A stretch of 64,000 nucleotides of DNA from the NCBI RefSeq assembly GCF_040954835.1, contig NC_090698.1:68083284-68147283 (forward strand), given 5' to 3'. A model generated the notes under the pieces. That model was not told the DNA's origin. It did no database searches and saw only the letters and a list, made by a program, of their open reading frames with translations. This DNA comes from Lepisosteus oculatus (lineage: Eukaryota > Chordata > Actinopteri > Semionotiformes > Lepisosteidae). The position numbers were made by a program, and so were the translations under genes. Below, one piece after another: positions 37,138-50,518 of this stretch (its first letter is position 1; every line of letters starts with the position of its first letter).

Positions 37138-39810
37138 CTGAAACGACCGGCACGGAAGGTTACAACCGGAAAATTATAACTTGTGGCAACCTTCACTTAA
37201 GGTGTTTCAAGACACTTTAAATGAATAAATTAATATTAATAAATTACATATACATGAGAAGATCATAGTTTATTATATAATCCTTTTAAGAAATATTCTG
37301 TAGAATCATCTGAATGTTTCCAGTGTCATTTCTTAAATGTGACCCTCTTATATTGTGTTTGTCATTATTTTTTATTGCCATGCTGTTTGGTTTCATATGG
37401 AAAAATATACAGCTACTCATAGCAAACAGATATGGTGGTTAACCATGTACTGTGCTGAACCCACTAGAGTTGCACTGTGCATTTAAGTTTGTCCAATAAA
37501 GACCCATTTTTCACATTCCATGCTTAGAAAAAATATATAAAAGGGACTTTTTTTCTGGTATAATTAGCCTGCATAGTGAAAAGTAACTGAAAAAGATCAT
37601 TATCAACATGGACTGGCGAAAGCAAAAAAAAAACAACAAATACCACTGGACATTATTTAATAGTTGTGACATCACTGCAGTAATCCACCATGTATCTTCA
37701 ACAGCAGCATAATTTCACAGCAAAAACAAATTAAAAGTCAGATTATGCTCACATCATGAAAACTGACAATGGAATAAGATTGTATTAACACATTGATCAC
37801 TGTGTTTCTGTATGTCCATGGGGAGTAAGTGTATTAAGATCATTTACTGTATGCTCACACCTTAACTCATAAAAGTAGATTATCTTCATTTTACCAAAAC
37901 AAATAATCTAATACCAGAGATGTTAGAAAAATGATCTTGTTTTCAGATAAGAATAGAGAAAAAGTACACATTTAGAATCTTCCATTATAATTATACACAG
38001 TAATTGCAGTATATGGTGATGACTCTGGCTTTCAGCACTTTGATAAGAAAGAACACTTAAATGAAATTACACTCTTCACCTGTCCAGATTCTGAAGACCC
38101 ACTCTGTTTCTGAGGACTACACCAATAAAATACTGTATATTGAATTACTGGTCAGCTGGTTTGCTTTGTGACTAGTTGATGTACAGGTGTTCATAAAAAA
38201 GCACACTGTTTTTAGTCAATGTTATTTACTTTGACTGTAGCACATGTAAATGTGAACAAATTAAATTACTACATACAGTAAGAAGCATGTTATGGCTATG
38301 CCTCAGGAAACGAAGAGTGGACAAAAGTATCTGTCCCTGGTCTATTTTGAAAGAATTTGAGCAGTCTAGTCAAGCAAGGACTATGCACCAAGGAAGCCAA
38401 GCGACAGGGTTGCAGGATAGAGTACGAGAAACAAAACTGTAGTAGAATTAGCAATACCTCACCAGATTGCATCATATTGTCACTTTCAGTATTCTATTAA
38501 GTGGTGAAGTTACCAAAAAACAGTTTTTACAAATAGAAAACTAATAATTAATGTACTATGTAATATGTATGAATTGTACTATGAATGAATAGTATTCTTT
38601 CAAAAGATTTGGATTGGATTTGAAGAGAAAAATCTTCCATATTATTTAGAAAGCATATGTGTAATAAAAAAATGCATGATTTCTTTTTTACCCAGGTGTA
38701 CTCTAACTTTCTAAACAATATTTAAAAACGGGATTTTTACAATTTGGAAATCTGAAAATATGACTGTAAAGAAGGGGAGCAAAAATATTAAATTACGTGC
38801 ACAATCAGGCCAGGGATTTTAAATAACGGAAGCACACCATAATGGAGAAAGAAAGGGCATATGTGATTGATTAGGTTAGAATTTAATATATTGTAAAATT
38901 TGCTGCAGAGAAAAAAATGGATATTTAATGTTTAATTTTTGTGATGTCCTGATTGTATTTATGGTTTAGATAATAAATATAATATAATGATAAAGGCTAG
39001 AGTTTTTAATTTATATGTTACAGTATGTAAGGCATAAAAGGGTGACTTTTTATGGCAAGGAGTTTATCAGATCCTTGCTGGGATAACTGTTTGAGTGAGG
39101 AGCGGGTGTTAGGTTAATGCAGGTAAGTTTTTTTGTAATACACCTCAGATGGAAAAATTGACATTTTAATAGAAATTCCTTTTTTTTTTTGCTTGGTTCT
39201 TCCTTGTGCTCTGAGACATTGGGCTACTTGGAGGCCACTCTACCCAAGTTAGAAGTATCAAAGCCAAACATTATGAAAAAACAAAAGCTGCTCTTCAACC
39301 TTAGAAATCCAAGTTCAAGAAATATCTATCATCAAAGAGTGTAACAGAAGCAGTTAAATATTAGAGGTATAGTCTTTAACCTCTATAAAAATGAAAGGTA
39401 TGATTTCTCAAAATAAAAAACTGCATTTAAATTGATTTTCTTCAACAACAAAAAAAAAACAAGGCTGTCTGCAGAGTACAGTTCTAGAAGCTTCGGCAGC
39501 AATGTCTTATTCCCAGGAATTCACTGTACTTGAAATTTTATTCTGAAATACAACTGTATTTCAAGATCAAGGTAACATTCCTTAGCAGCTATTGTGCTCC
39601 TGAATCTGATAATACTGAAGCAGGATGACAGCTGCTGACTTTTATAACTAATATATATATATAGAATATTAATATTAGAATATTAAAGGAGCAACTTTCA
39701 ATATACAGGGAGGCACTAAAAACACAACTGATGAATACAGGAACCAACAGCATTTGTTGCAACTGTAATACCTCTCTGTATGTTTATATCATTATAGTAC
39801 CTATATACTG

Positions 39811-39826
39811 TACTGTATATACAGTA
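39811..39826. repeat. 16-bp perfect palindrome
   Basis: TACTGTATATACAGTA is self-complementary and sits in a cluster of CTGTA/TACAG words (39800-39850). Confidence 0.9.
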
Positions 39827-41645
39827 GCTTTATATACTGCATATATCATATTGACAATTATGGTCAATAAAACTACTAATGTTAGTAGAAACCTAATAAA
39901 AACTTTGTTCCCTTTCTGGAAAATATAATGTATAATAAGATTCCCTAAGATTTTAAGAAGGCAAAATAAGTGATGGTGTGAAAATTATTTCTTAGAATTA
40001 GAATAGTTTAACCCTTAAATATAATAAAACATGTATGAAAAACAGAATGATAATATCAGTCCGGGCTTCAATAGTACATTTTAAGGACATTTTACATTGA
40101 CATTCAAGGTCAGACAGTAACAACTACAGTTATAATCCTCAGTTTTCAAAAATGAAAAAGAAAGCTCTAGGATATATTGAGGAGAGTATAGCCATTATTC
40201 AATCTGCTAGTTGTAGTGATGTTAAACTAAACTTATTTGAAGTTATTAAAAATAAAAAGTAATTATGTGGATTTTTATGAATATGGAGTGGGATATAGCT
40301 GCAAAAAACTTTAAAATAATCTGAAGGCACTTTAAAATAATTGTCCAATATTTCAGATTTGATATACAATAATCATTTTTGACATCCTACTGTATGTGTA
40401 ACCTCCTGCAAAGCTGGGAAAATAGTAAGCAACTCAAGAGTTAAAAATAGTCTCATGTGGAATTGCCTCCAAGCTCTAGTTCTATCCTCACTGTGTTGAA
40501 AATACTCTACAATAAAACCTTGCCTTATCTGGCCCATCCATCAGGATGAGCTGGATTTGATTTTTCAGAAATTTAATTTTCATAGAATACACTTCAAATT
40601 AGATAACATGTATGATCAGGGGCACTGTATTTTTCCTTGGAGCAAGCCAGACAAAGTCTGAAAAATAAACAAGATGCTCTCTCTGAAAGTGAATTATACT
40701 TTATTTCACATTGTGATATGTATATACTGTATTGTTACAAATAGAGGTTAATAACCATAAATATATGGTTAGTATAAAGTTACCTCCTGTATTCTATTGC
40801 TCACACAGTACATCAAAAACTGAACTACACCTATTAGCAATATTAAATGTCCAAACTGGGGCCTTCCCAAATATACTTCTTGAGTTTGCCACCAGAAGGA
40901 AAGAAACTTGGCAATACTGTATCAGCTCTGTCATTTTTAAACCATGTCTGAGCTTGCAGGGCACTTAGGTGTCACTTCATATCAAACACATACACTTTTG
41001 TTTTGTGGGCAACATATTCAGCATTTTTTCCAACCATGAAGAACAGTTTAACTTTGCCCAAGGATTTTTTACACTGCAGATGAAGTGCACTGAAACAGGG
41101 AGGTACTGTAAATAACCTAGACGTACAGTAAGGATAATTTAAAGGATTCACGCATCAATTTTTGTATGCCCATTGGACTTTTCAATAAAAAAGAGTGCAC
41201 ATACTGCATTACAGTCTGTACAGTTACAGTCTACAATAAGAGTGAATTTCTCAAAAGCTACATAGGGGATAGGATTAGAAATATTGTCTTAATTGTATTC
41301 TTAATATTTATAAAATTCAATAAAAGTTAACGAGGAAATATTTGTAGAGCTACTTCTAAAACTTTTAAAATGGAGTTGTTTACTAATGGGCCTCTAACCT
41401 GTTATTTAAGGTACTGTATAATGTAGCAAGCACTGGCCAGCTGCTGAGACTGACCAGTACATGTATGGATATTGGGGTAATCTTGATAAAATGAGGTGAA
41501 ACTGCACAAGCAATATATCTAACTTGGCAAAAAGGTACCTTCGTTCTTCATTGTCATTAATTAAACTGAAAGTCATAATGCAGATCTCAATGACAGAATA
41601 TTTAATTTATTAATAATTCTAGTGGATTTTTCAGGTTCAGAATTC

Positions 41646-41892
41646 AATTATTTATCCATATATTTTTCTAACCACTATATGGTGTGCGCTTTAAGTAATC
41701 TGGCAAGCAGCAGGTGCAAAGTAGGATATACAGTACCCTGGATGCACATTGCAGGGTGCACACAAGATACAGAAACCAATTAACCCCCTGGAGGAAACCC
41801 ACATGAACAGTGGGAGAATCTACCAACTCTATGCAGATAGCACCCTGGGTCTAGAATTGGACCCAGAGCCCCAGCGCCGTGAGGCAGAAATG
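41646..41892 (+). repeat. Dispersed repeat, interrupted by a SINE
   Basis: It shares blocks with 17085-17305: a TTTATCCATATATTTTTCTA head, GGAGGAAACCCACATGAACA, ATAGCACCCTGGGTCTAGAA and CCAGCGCCGTGAGGCAGAAA. The element resumes after the SINE at 42164 with CTAAGCACTGCACCATTTTA. Confidence 0.65.
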
Positions 41893-41897
41893 CTAAG

Positions 41898-42163
41898 ATA
41901 AGATAAGATCACTTTATTGGCCATTTAAAGTTTCTTGTATTAGGAATTTGTCTTTTTGCACACCCCAACTTGCTCTCCACAAGACACACAGACAGGGAGT
42001 GAAGTTTGGGGTCAGAGCGCAGGGTCAGCCATTTATATGGCACCCCTGGAGCAGTTGGGGTTAAGGGCCTTGCTCAGGATTCCTCTGCCGGCCGCGGGAT
42101 ACGAACCAGCAACCTTCCAGCCACAGGCGCAGACCCTTAGCCACAGAGCCACTGTACTGCCCT
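41898..42163 (-). mobile_element. tRNA-derived SINE, copy 2 (minus), nested
   Basis: Same family as 12373-12652, in reverse: tail AAGATAAGATCACTTTATTG at the left, body GGGGTTAAGGGCCTTGCTCA, and tRNA-like head TTAGCCACAGAGCCACTGTA at the right. CTAAG flanks it on both sides (41893-41897 and 42164-42168), a likely target-site duplication within the older repeat. Confidence 0.85.
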
Positions 42164-42454
42164 CTAAGCACTGCACCATTTTACCACCCTTCAGTTATTC
42201 AGTTACAGCTGCAGTAAATTAGTCAAATGTGTTGTGTATAGATAAACAACGCTCTCTTCTCTTGTTACAGAAATTTGTTTTTGAATAGGATGGAATTTCC
42301 CTACAGCTACATTTTTCAAACCAAGCATTAAATATAATAAATATAAATATATTAAAAAATATAAGATGAATAATGAGCATCACATAGAAAAGTTTCCATT
42401 CAATTTCAGTTTGACCCATCAAAACGAAAAGGAGAGATCAATAATTCAACACAC

Positions 42455-42545
42455 ATTCTGACACCCGAAGAAGGCTCCACAGCAGAAATGTTGTATTTCT
42501 TTTCTTCTCTTTTCAGCATAGAATAAATTTTTACTTGTTTTTTTG
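42455..42545 (+). mobile_element. Penelope-like element tail with hammerhead-like core (candidate)
   Basis: ACACCCGAAGAAGGCTCCAC then AGCAGAAATGTTGT, followed by CTTTTCAGCATAGAATAAAT, resembles the tail of Penelope-type retroelements known from fish. In those the CTGAAGAAGGCTCCACAGCC-GAAAC order forms a hammerhead core. Here the key CTGA has become CCGA and the stem end AGCC has become AGCA, so any ribozyme is probably dead. Family assignment is from memory. Confidence 0.4.
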
Positions 42546-43735
42546 TATTCTACTCACATTATAATTATATAGCAAGATTGAAGATTAGTTTAAAACATAT
42601 TCTTCCTGATAGTTGTATAAACAATACATTTACAAATATATTGGTAATGCATTATTTGAATCTTGCAGTATATTGTCTTCATAATTTCTTCATACCAGTT
42701 ACACATGATTTTATAATCACATTTATTGCTTTATAGAGACATGTGCAAATGACATATAACAAGCATACAATGTAAAGTGAATGTCGCATGCATTGTACCA
42801 AGCACTGTAAAAGATGTTGAAACAAATGTCATGACCTGTTATGCGCACACTTTATTGTGTCATTTGTGCATGTCCCTATAAAATATTAATATGTGCTTAT
42901 AATTTCTAGCATTTATGAAAGGACTATGAAGCTATTATGCAGCAACAGTCACATAAAGAGTTACCAAAATACAGTCTTCGACCAACCACTAGTACTGTAG
43001 GTGTTACTTTCCTAAACCTGCTACACCTTGTAAGATTGAGTGCTTGGGTGAAGCTCCACAAGCAGTTTTCATTTCTCCAAACAATTTCATCACCTTTGAT
43101 CTATAGTTCCTACTGTAGGCAGCCAAGGTATCCATGGTACTAAGAAATATTAAAGCACAGTCTCACAATATAAATGCACAATATATTTTGTAATAGACTA
43201 CAAAATATAGAAAAAGATTTAAAAGACAATGAATAATCAAAATGTGTCTTTAGTTTGATACTTTGCAATTTACTAAAAGAAAAATATATGTTTACATTAC
43301 CGCTCAAATGTAGGAAACGTAGCTAGTGTACCTAAGGTATATTGACGCTATTCAACATTTTCAATATTTGACAGAGTCATACCAGTCATTTAAAATGTAT
43401 TTGTTAAACACTGAAGTAGCAACCCTATGATAAAATACTTAGAAATATGAACAATCTGTTTAATTTAAATAATAGGATTACAATGAAATTATAGGACTGC
43501 AAATAAAAGTAAATATAAAATCAAACAAGTAAAATCTGTTGTTTTTCAACTTTGTTCCCACAGTACATCAATAATTCATGGATTTAATAATGGATTTTAA
43601 TGTTTGAAAGCGCTATTAAAAACAGCTATTTCTTATGGCACTTTCTGGTATTTTGTTTACTTCAGAGTAAATGTGAAACTGAAGCCTGCCTAACCTCTGT
43701 TAATACTAAGGAAAGAACAGATTTCAGCCTCCTAC

Positions 43736-43921
43736 CTTGGGTTTTTTCCGCAGGTTGGGTGAAAGCTTGAGACTGGTGACGTACCCCCGGTCATCCCCCA
43801 CAATGATGATGGGATGGACCGGGTTAAACTCAATATGTGTCAGCTTGGTCTTCTTCTTGGCCACAACAGGTTGCTCACAGATGGCCTCATATTTATTAAT
43901 GCTCAGGTCGAACACATGCAC
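43736..43921 (-). CDS. dnai1: dnai1 coding exon with last WD blade
   Basis: The acceptor GTTCCAG is followed by GTG at 43921, and the donor is AAG|GTAGGA at 43736/43735. The 62 codons encode [60 protein letters not shown] and PK. Human DNAI1 has [20 protein letters not shown], and the VGDDRG strand is identical. The sequence is one residue longer than human (KKKTKL versus KKNRL). Both ends are phase 0. Confidence 0.96.
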
Positions 43922-46900
43922 CTGGAACAAAAAACACAGCCTGTTCACCACAATTCTCCTGTGGTAAAAACAAGAAGGTAAAATAACATACTGAAAGCGA
44001 CAAAAAAAAGGCACACAACAGGCAAATCGACACAAGGGGCTCAGAACACGCACACTGTCTAACCCATTTTACAATATTTTCATAGACTCAGTTAAAATAA
44101 TTTGCTGTTAAACAGATATGCTGGCTATCTTGCAATGTACTTTCCCACTGGTTAAATTTGCTCTAAGCAGATAAAGAAGCATACCAGTCTACAATATTTT
44201 GTGAATTTAAATTCCTTTCCTCTATGGGTCTATTGAGTGGCTAGTGCATTGTAGGCCTTTTAATTTATCAGAATGTGTTTAAGTCTGCATCAGAAATATT
44301 AAAATTCTTAGTGGACTAGAAGATAAGAAAGGTTTGCAAACAAGAGGTGGTCATTAAGACCATCAAGCTGATCTGGATTTTTATTTCCAACAGATAGATT
44401 TCATGATCTCTTCCTCTGCTTCCTGAAAGAAGCAACCATATATTTTTTTATTTTTGTCTCTATCAACAAAGCTCGGCTGGATAGTTAGCTCTTTTTTGTC
44501 TCCTGTTTTCATTTTCCCATTCTCTTGTTTGAAATGCACATCAGATTAGTTTCCATTTATTTCTAATGGCTCATTTTTCCCTGTTGGTTCTGAAAAAATC
44601 CATAAGTTTGATTTTTGTTAATGCCTTTGTAGACTGTGAATATTTAAACAACATCAATTCTTTAGTTTGATGTGATACTCTGTATTCTGAAGTCCTTCAT
44701 TTTCAATTTATTGAAAATGTCTTCTTTTGTTGACTTGCCTTAAATTTCAACTAATGTTCACCACTAGTAAATAGCGGACATGTGCTATATTTACTTCTCA
44801 CTATGCTCTTGCATCTGTTACCGAACTTTCTCACCTCTGGTGGAAACCTAAGGAGCTCTATGCCATTGCAAGTGTTATATCAGCTACAGTATATGAAGTC
44901 CAATGACTATTTCCCACCCTCTTGTCTCATTTCCCTTTCAAATGTCAAAATCTCCCATGAACAAAACAAGCTCAAGCTTTCTAATAACAGAATTTATCAC
45001 TGAGAAAGAAAATTAAAATCTTAGTCATCTTCGTTGGTGTCATTTATTGGTTCATATACTGTACTTAGAATACAGCACACACCATGTCTCAGGAATTAAA
45101 TTTTGATGTCAGTATCCTGTTTGAAAGCAAATTCCTTGCCTCCATGCTCATTACGATTCCTGTACATCTCCTGTGTACAGCATGTACAGAGCCCACTAAG
45201 CATATTATTGTTGTTCCTCTACATGTTACCACAACTTTCTTTCAGTCTTATTACACACACTCCTAGGATGTTAGTTTTATGTATGTCTACCTCTCTCACT
45301 ACTATCTTTCTTACACTGCTTATAGTACATATATTCCAAGTGGCAATCAAAGTATTTTTTGGCCATTTGAACTGCGAATACTGAGTGGATGACTTCCAAA
45401 CGTCTTTCACTTTTTACCATCATAATTGCACCTGCAATTGATTTATGTTCATAGTTTCTGTAGCTCAAAAGGATTGTACAGTGATAAGAAAATCATCAAC
45501 CAACCCTCATCCATGTAGGTTTGGCTCAGGACCACATCCTGCAGAGATCTACTATAATCTAGCCAACGCTAAAAAGCCTTAAGTACTTGATAGCATCAAG
45601 TGAATAGCATCAACCATGGATGCACGGGTTGTGGAGGGTTAAAACAGCCATGTGAAATTAAGGCTAGGGAACACTATACACACTGTATCAGTGGTTAGTG
45701 CCTCTGGTAATTTCTATCACTTACACAGTCATATTCCCTTTGAAAGCCTCTATTTATCACAGCAGTATGTTCTAAGCTCATACCATAACCATTAATTAAG
45801 TTGTTTGATTTCCTCCATTCATTTTCAACATTTTAAAAAGCAGTGATGCAACTGACTCCCAGGGTCTGGAAATTAAAATAATGGAAAACATCTGTCTCAT
45901 GTAAGAGGGTCAATCAAAATTCCACAAAAGTTGCCTTTACTGTATGCTGTTTTAATCACCGCTTATTTTTCCCACAAAATGATTTGTACCACAATAACCA
46001 CAACATGTTGACCAAGACTACAAAGTGCTATATATTCAAGTAGATAGAAAGTCAACACTTAATAACAGAAAAATGAACACTTAATGATGATAGTTGCCGA
46101 GAGCAATTTTCTGAGAATTGGGAATGAACAAACACTCTTGTACTGTACTTAGGGCTTTTGTTAAATGTCACATTAAAAGGACAGAGCACAGGAAGATCAA
46201 AGGTCATGTTGTTAAAAATGACACTCCAGCTGTTTCCAACACCAAACTAGCTGGATAGACCAAATGCCACCTCTCCACTTCTTATGATGGTGTATTTCTT
46301 TTTAAACCTTAAATATTCTGAAATAAGGCTATACAGACAAGATTTATACAATTTATGGACACAAAACTTAATCAGGTCTACAGAGATTTCACAGTAATGT
46401 ACAAACTGTCCATGATCTCATGGGATACTAGTATCTAATTCACAGCCATATTGAACTAATCTACACATATCTTATGGCTTACTTCAATCTCCTTTACTTA
46501 GATTTACTGAAGCAATGCAACACTGTATGTTATGAAATTATTAAATAGGACCTAGTGAGCTCTATTTTTAAGATGACAATTCCAAAAATTAGTGTAATGC
46601 TTTTTAGCTGGTGCATTTTGAATAATTCAGCAGCTGTCAACTCTGAATAACAGAATAATTCAGGTAAGTAATGTTACTGTAACTGTAAGTAATGTGCTCA
46701 TCACTGGAGAACATTAAAGTGATTACATATGATATATTTTAGTATACAGTACATATTGCAGACATTGTAAATACAATTTTTTCAAATCACTTTTTTGATT
46801 AAAGAAATCTCCCCATTCTTAAAAAAACTGTACTCATTGACAGAAAAAGCACCAGCTTTACCTATTCTTTTGTTTTTACGGAGGTGCTGGATTCACAGGT

Positions 46901-47671
46901 TTAAAATGTACACTCCAAGGAGATAACGGTAATTAAAAATGTTTCAGGATCTATCTTCTGTTCAGCAAGAGTTCAGCTGAGATATGTGGAAATCAATTTG
47001 AAATAATAAGATAATATGTTCATCACTCCAACATTCTAATAAATTCCAATAATTAGGTTATCCAGGAGACAAGGAAGATGAAAAGCAGGTCATAACCAGG
47101 GCAAAGCTCCAAAAGAAGAGTATAAATAAACACAGTGGAAATTTTGGATTCCAGCTGGGGGTACCAGAAACAATGCACATATACACAATTAAACCTGACT
47201 GGTTCACAAATTAACAGCAAGACAGATGGTGAATTTCATTTTTAAATTATTCTCACTGTGGGAGAAGAAGATTCCTGTACAGTAGGATGCTTTGAAAGGT
47301 GTATACAGGAGGTATACTCAAAGAGACAAAAAAGCATAAATCAGCAAAAAAAATGTTATTTATATGAGTTTAAAAATTCTTACTAAAGTGCATTTAATCT
47401 TTTTTATTGCACTAAACTTTGGGAAGAAGTTTAATGATAATCTGACAGATATAGTGTTGCCAATGTAAACCAATGCATTTATGCAACTACAGTAATACTA
47501 GTTATATTTATCCATATCAAAGACAAGGATAAAGACAAGAAAATAATATAAACCATTTTGTGGTACAGTACATAATTATGAAATACACATTCAGATTTAT
47601 CTTTATTAAGGTGGTCATGACAACACTGCATCTTTGACTGGCATCAGAAACATATTCAGTGTTATTACTCA

Positions 47672-47870
47672 TTTATTTGTCTGACACTTTTGTCCAAAGC
47701 AACTTACATTTGCACTCTTTTATACAGCTGAGTAGTTTTATCTGGAATACTTCAGTACAAGGGTACAAGGGTATGACATCAGTGTACCTGAGATGTGAGC
47801 CCACAAGCTTCCAGTTATGAGTTCAGAACCCCAGCCACTGCTCCCTAACCCAGTCGTGTATTCTCTGACC
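47672..47870. repeat. Dispersed repeat fragment (TCCAAAGCAACTTAC type)
   Basis: TGTCTGACACTTTTGTCCAA then AGCAACTTACATTTGCACTC is a very common motif of fish interspersed repeats. A CACAAGCTTCCAGTTATGAG and CCACTGCTCCCTAACC end fits the same element. Confidence 0.45.
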
Positions 47871-48124
47871 TGAAGATGTTGTTTCAAAGCATATTAAAAA
47901 TGTTCAATATTTACTTTCGGCAAATATGATCACTTCATAGTATTTCCAGTCTATTTGTGGTAGCTGATCTATGTATTTATAATTAGAAAACGATAAACTC
48001 CCAGCTGGCGTGACAGCTATACGAAGCCTATCACAGAAGCACACTGTGAGGACATCCTGGGATGCCGGTATGTTACTGGGAATGTGACAAGCATCCACAG
48101 AAAATTTATAGACACTAATTTAAC

Positions 48125-48292
48125 AAGCATTTGGAAGGTGGAAGTAAACTGGAGCACCTGGAGAAAACCCATGCAGACACAGGTAGAATATACAAACTCC
48201 CCACAGAAAGCACCTCAGTTTGGAATCAAAGCAAGGGCCCAAGAGCTGTGAGCAGCATTATCCTCCATATCACAATATCACCCTAATGTATC
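48125..48292 (+). repeat. Dispersed repeat fragment (third copy)
   Basis: AAACTGGAGCACCTGGAGAA, AACCCATGCAGACACAGGTA, ACAAACTCCCCACAGAAAGC and a TGAGCAGCATTATCCTCC-type end match 17160-17305 and 41775-41892 in order. Confidence 0.6.
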
Positions 48293-49279
48293 TGTTCTTT
48301 ATCTTCATGTTCTTTTCACTGATTAAACATACAGGTAGGTCAAATTCATGGTAGTTTTAAACAGTTTTTGTATTATTCATTCTTTGTCTTCCTAGATGAC
48401 TCCTCAAAAACGTGAATATGGTCCTCAAAGATTCATGCAGGGTTTAGAATATTCCCTTCCATTTGCATGAACACACATGATGGCTAGCCCTGGCTCTATA
48501 GCTCTGTGATTGCTCACTACTGCGTTATACTGCACCTACTGTATACATGATCAGTTCATGAGAATAACTGTTCTTCCTGAGTTAGCCAGGGCCTGTACAA
48601 GGTTTTCACTATGCCGTCAGCCTTGAAAGAAGAAACCACTGGACGTGTTTGAAAGTCTCTTTCCAGACTGACTCTTACCAGCTTTTGTACATCAGAGAAT
48701 GAAACACACCTGGCATGTTTGATGGAATTCCACATACGGTACAGCAGTTCTTTGTCTCATGTTCCTGAAGCTAAAAATGTGTTTTCTATAATGTGCAGAT
48801 TACATATTTTCTATACTGCAAGTCTGAAACACATACAGTATACTATTGGTAAGTATAAGTACCATTCTTGGTACTAATTACCTAATATATCCTATGAAAA
48901 TGTATCAGCAATGTTTCTTTGTGAAGTTTGTGTCAGGTAAGTGTATTGGGATATATAGCTGTGAAAAACTATTTAATCATAATCAATGTCAAGCAGCTAT
49001 GATCGGTTATCCAACAAGAGAAAAAAATAGTTATTCTAAATCAAACCATATTCTTTTCTCCTTAATACACACATTGACTTTCATCTTCTTTATTTTTATT
49101 TAGCAATTGCAAAAATGTGAACTACTATAAGATTATTTTTGACAGACTGGGAAGAGCTTAGAATAATGATTATCCAAGAGGAGTCAGTAGATGGTTTCTA
49201 AACAAGTTTTTATTACTTGGTTGATTATATATGCTGTCATGGATAGGAAAATAAATTTACTGTTGCTTAACACACACTT

Positions 49280-49388
49280 ACTGAGCTTTTAAATGAAGCC
49301 ATGCAATGCTTATGCCATGAATACTGAGCTTTTAAATGAAGTGAAGCAAAGCTTATGCAATGAAGCAAAGTAAAGCTTATGCAATGAA
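49280..49388. repeat. Tandem repeat (~43-bp unit, 2.5 copies)
   Basis: TACTGAGCTTTTAAATGAAG starts two successive units that end in GCTTATGCMATGAA. A partial third unit (GCAAAGTAAAGCTTATGCAA) follows. Confidence 0.8.
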
Positions 49389-49444
49389 TAACAAAGATAC
49401 AATATACATACTGTATATGCATACTGTACAAACATGATCCTTGG

Positions 49445-50320
49445 CAGGTACGGCATAAGTTTTTATTTATACTGTATGCTGATGACCCTCAAATTTATGT
49501 TTGCATGAAATTTAATGTTGATTAAGAACAGTCTTCTCCCAGTGAACTCTAAAAAGACAAACCCTACCTTTGTTTGACTGTAGAAGGTTTTGGAATTAGG
49601 CTGGGAAATTCAGGTATGTTCTTTGATTTGAGCCGTGTATTTGAACCTCATGGTCCTCATGGTGGTGTTTTGTTTAATCAAATAGCATTGTATAAAGGTT
49701 TTTGCATACTTCTATATTTATATATAATTTATAGAGAGAGAGAGAGAGCTGGTTATTGTAATGAACTGCTTGTTGGAGTATCAAAACACATTTAAAAGGT
49801 TGTATCATATTCTGACAACAACTGCTCAGATCTTAAGTAAAACTAAAATCCATGAGTATATTCCACCTGTTCTAGATTTCATGTAATGACTCCCCACAGA
49901 TTTTAGAATAAAATTCAACATAAGCAACTTACATTTAAGGGCTTGAACAGTTTGGCTTCTTAGTCAGCCAGCTGTTAACTACCTACAGTACATGTTTTTT
50001 GCACTCTTTGAACTTTGGCCTTCTTTAGTTTCCAAAAAGAGTCTTTAGAACACTAAAAAACCACACTTTTTGATCACCTGCTTCAAGGATGAGGAATGAT
50101 CTCCCAGTTTATATTAGTCAGCACTTTCAAATCCTTGAAATCTTCAGTGAGAGTCTTAAATCATTTTTATTATCATTTTTATTACTCTAATTGTAGGTTC
50201 TCTTTGATTTCCTGTATGATTTACCTGACTATATTGTTTTATTGTAATCCTTGAGATGATGCACAATGAAAGGTGTTACTTTTGTTGAATGCTATACAAA
50301 TCGAGCTTTTTGGGTATTAT
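49445..50320 (+). mobile_element. LINE with RT YADD motif (L2/Babar-like, plus)
   Basis: At 49475-49486 the frame reads YADD, the reverse-transcriptase catalytic motif, in a LFILYADDPQIYV context. LNSKKTNLTLFDC (ORF2 region) follows. Later come decayed pieces resembling the RILFKILLLTFK and RTLRSSKTTLFDHL parts, and a GNDLPV-like stretch (AGGAATGATCTCCCAGTTTA). The 3' end ATGCTATACAAATCGAGCTT is typical. An (AG)n tract (49731-49749) and several stops interrupt it. Confidence 0.7.
49731..49750. repeat. (AG)n microsatellite
   Basis: About nine AG units, inside the LINE relic. Confidence 0.85.
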
Positions 50321-50498
50321 TATCAACAATCGGTTTGGCACAGAAAAATGATGGATGTGCTGCTAACAAAGTTTCTGTTAAGCTCTATATCTCACAAGAA
50401 TGTTCTGATGAACACACAGTAAAATCTTTTTTTTTATGAAATCTTGATTTTGAAGTCTTAATTTTCTTAGAAGGGGGTCTGTTTTTTAAAAGGTGATA

Positions 50499-50518
50499 CA
50501 TGATATTTAAATATCATG
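50499..50518. repeat. 20-bp perfect palindrome
   Basis: CATGATATTTAAATATCATG is exactly self-complementary, within a dnai1 intron. Confidence 0.9.

Larger units (their letters stand above)
37138..43735 (-). other. dnai1 last intron (6.6 kb)
   Basis: AT-rich. It contains a 16-bp palindrome TACTGTATATACAGTA (39811-39826), the dispersed repeat at 41646-41892 split by a SINE, and a Penelope-like tail at 42460-42540. A (T)10-11 tract at 39180 and an A-rich tract near 39450 are also present. No other exon was seen. Confidence 0.7.

Noticed and set aside
36929..37220. Two plus-strand ORFs near 37 kb
   Set aside because: Antisense shadows of the last dnai1 exon.
43737..43967. Plus-strand 76-codon ORF
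   Set aside because: Antisense shadow of the dnai1 exon at 43736-43921.
49280..49388. CRISPR-like direct repeats
   Set aside because: Units are contiguous with no spacers, and the genome is eukaryotic.
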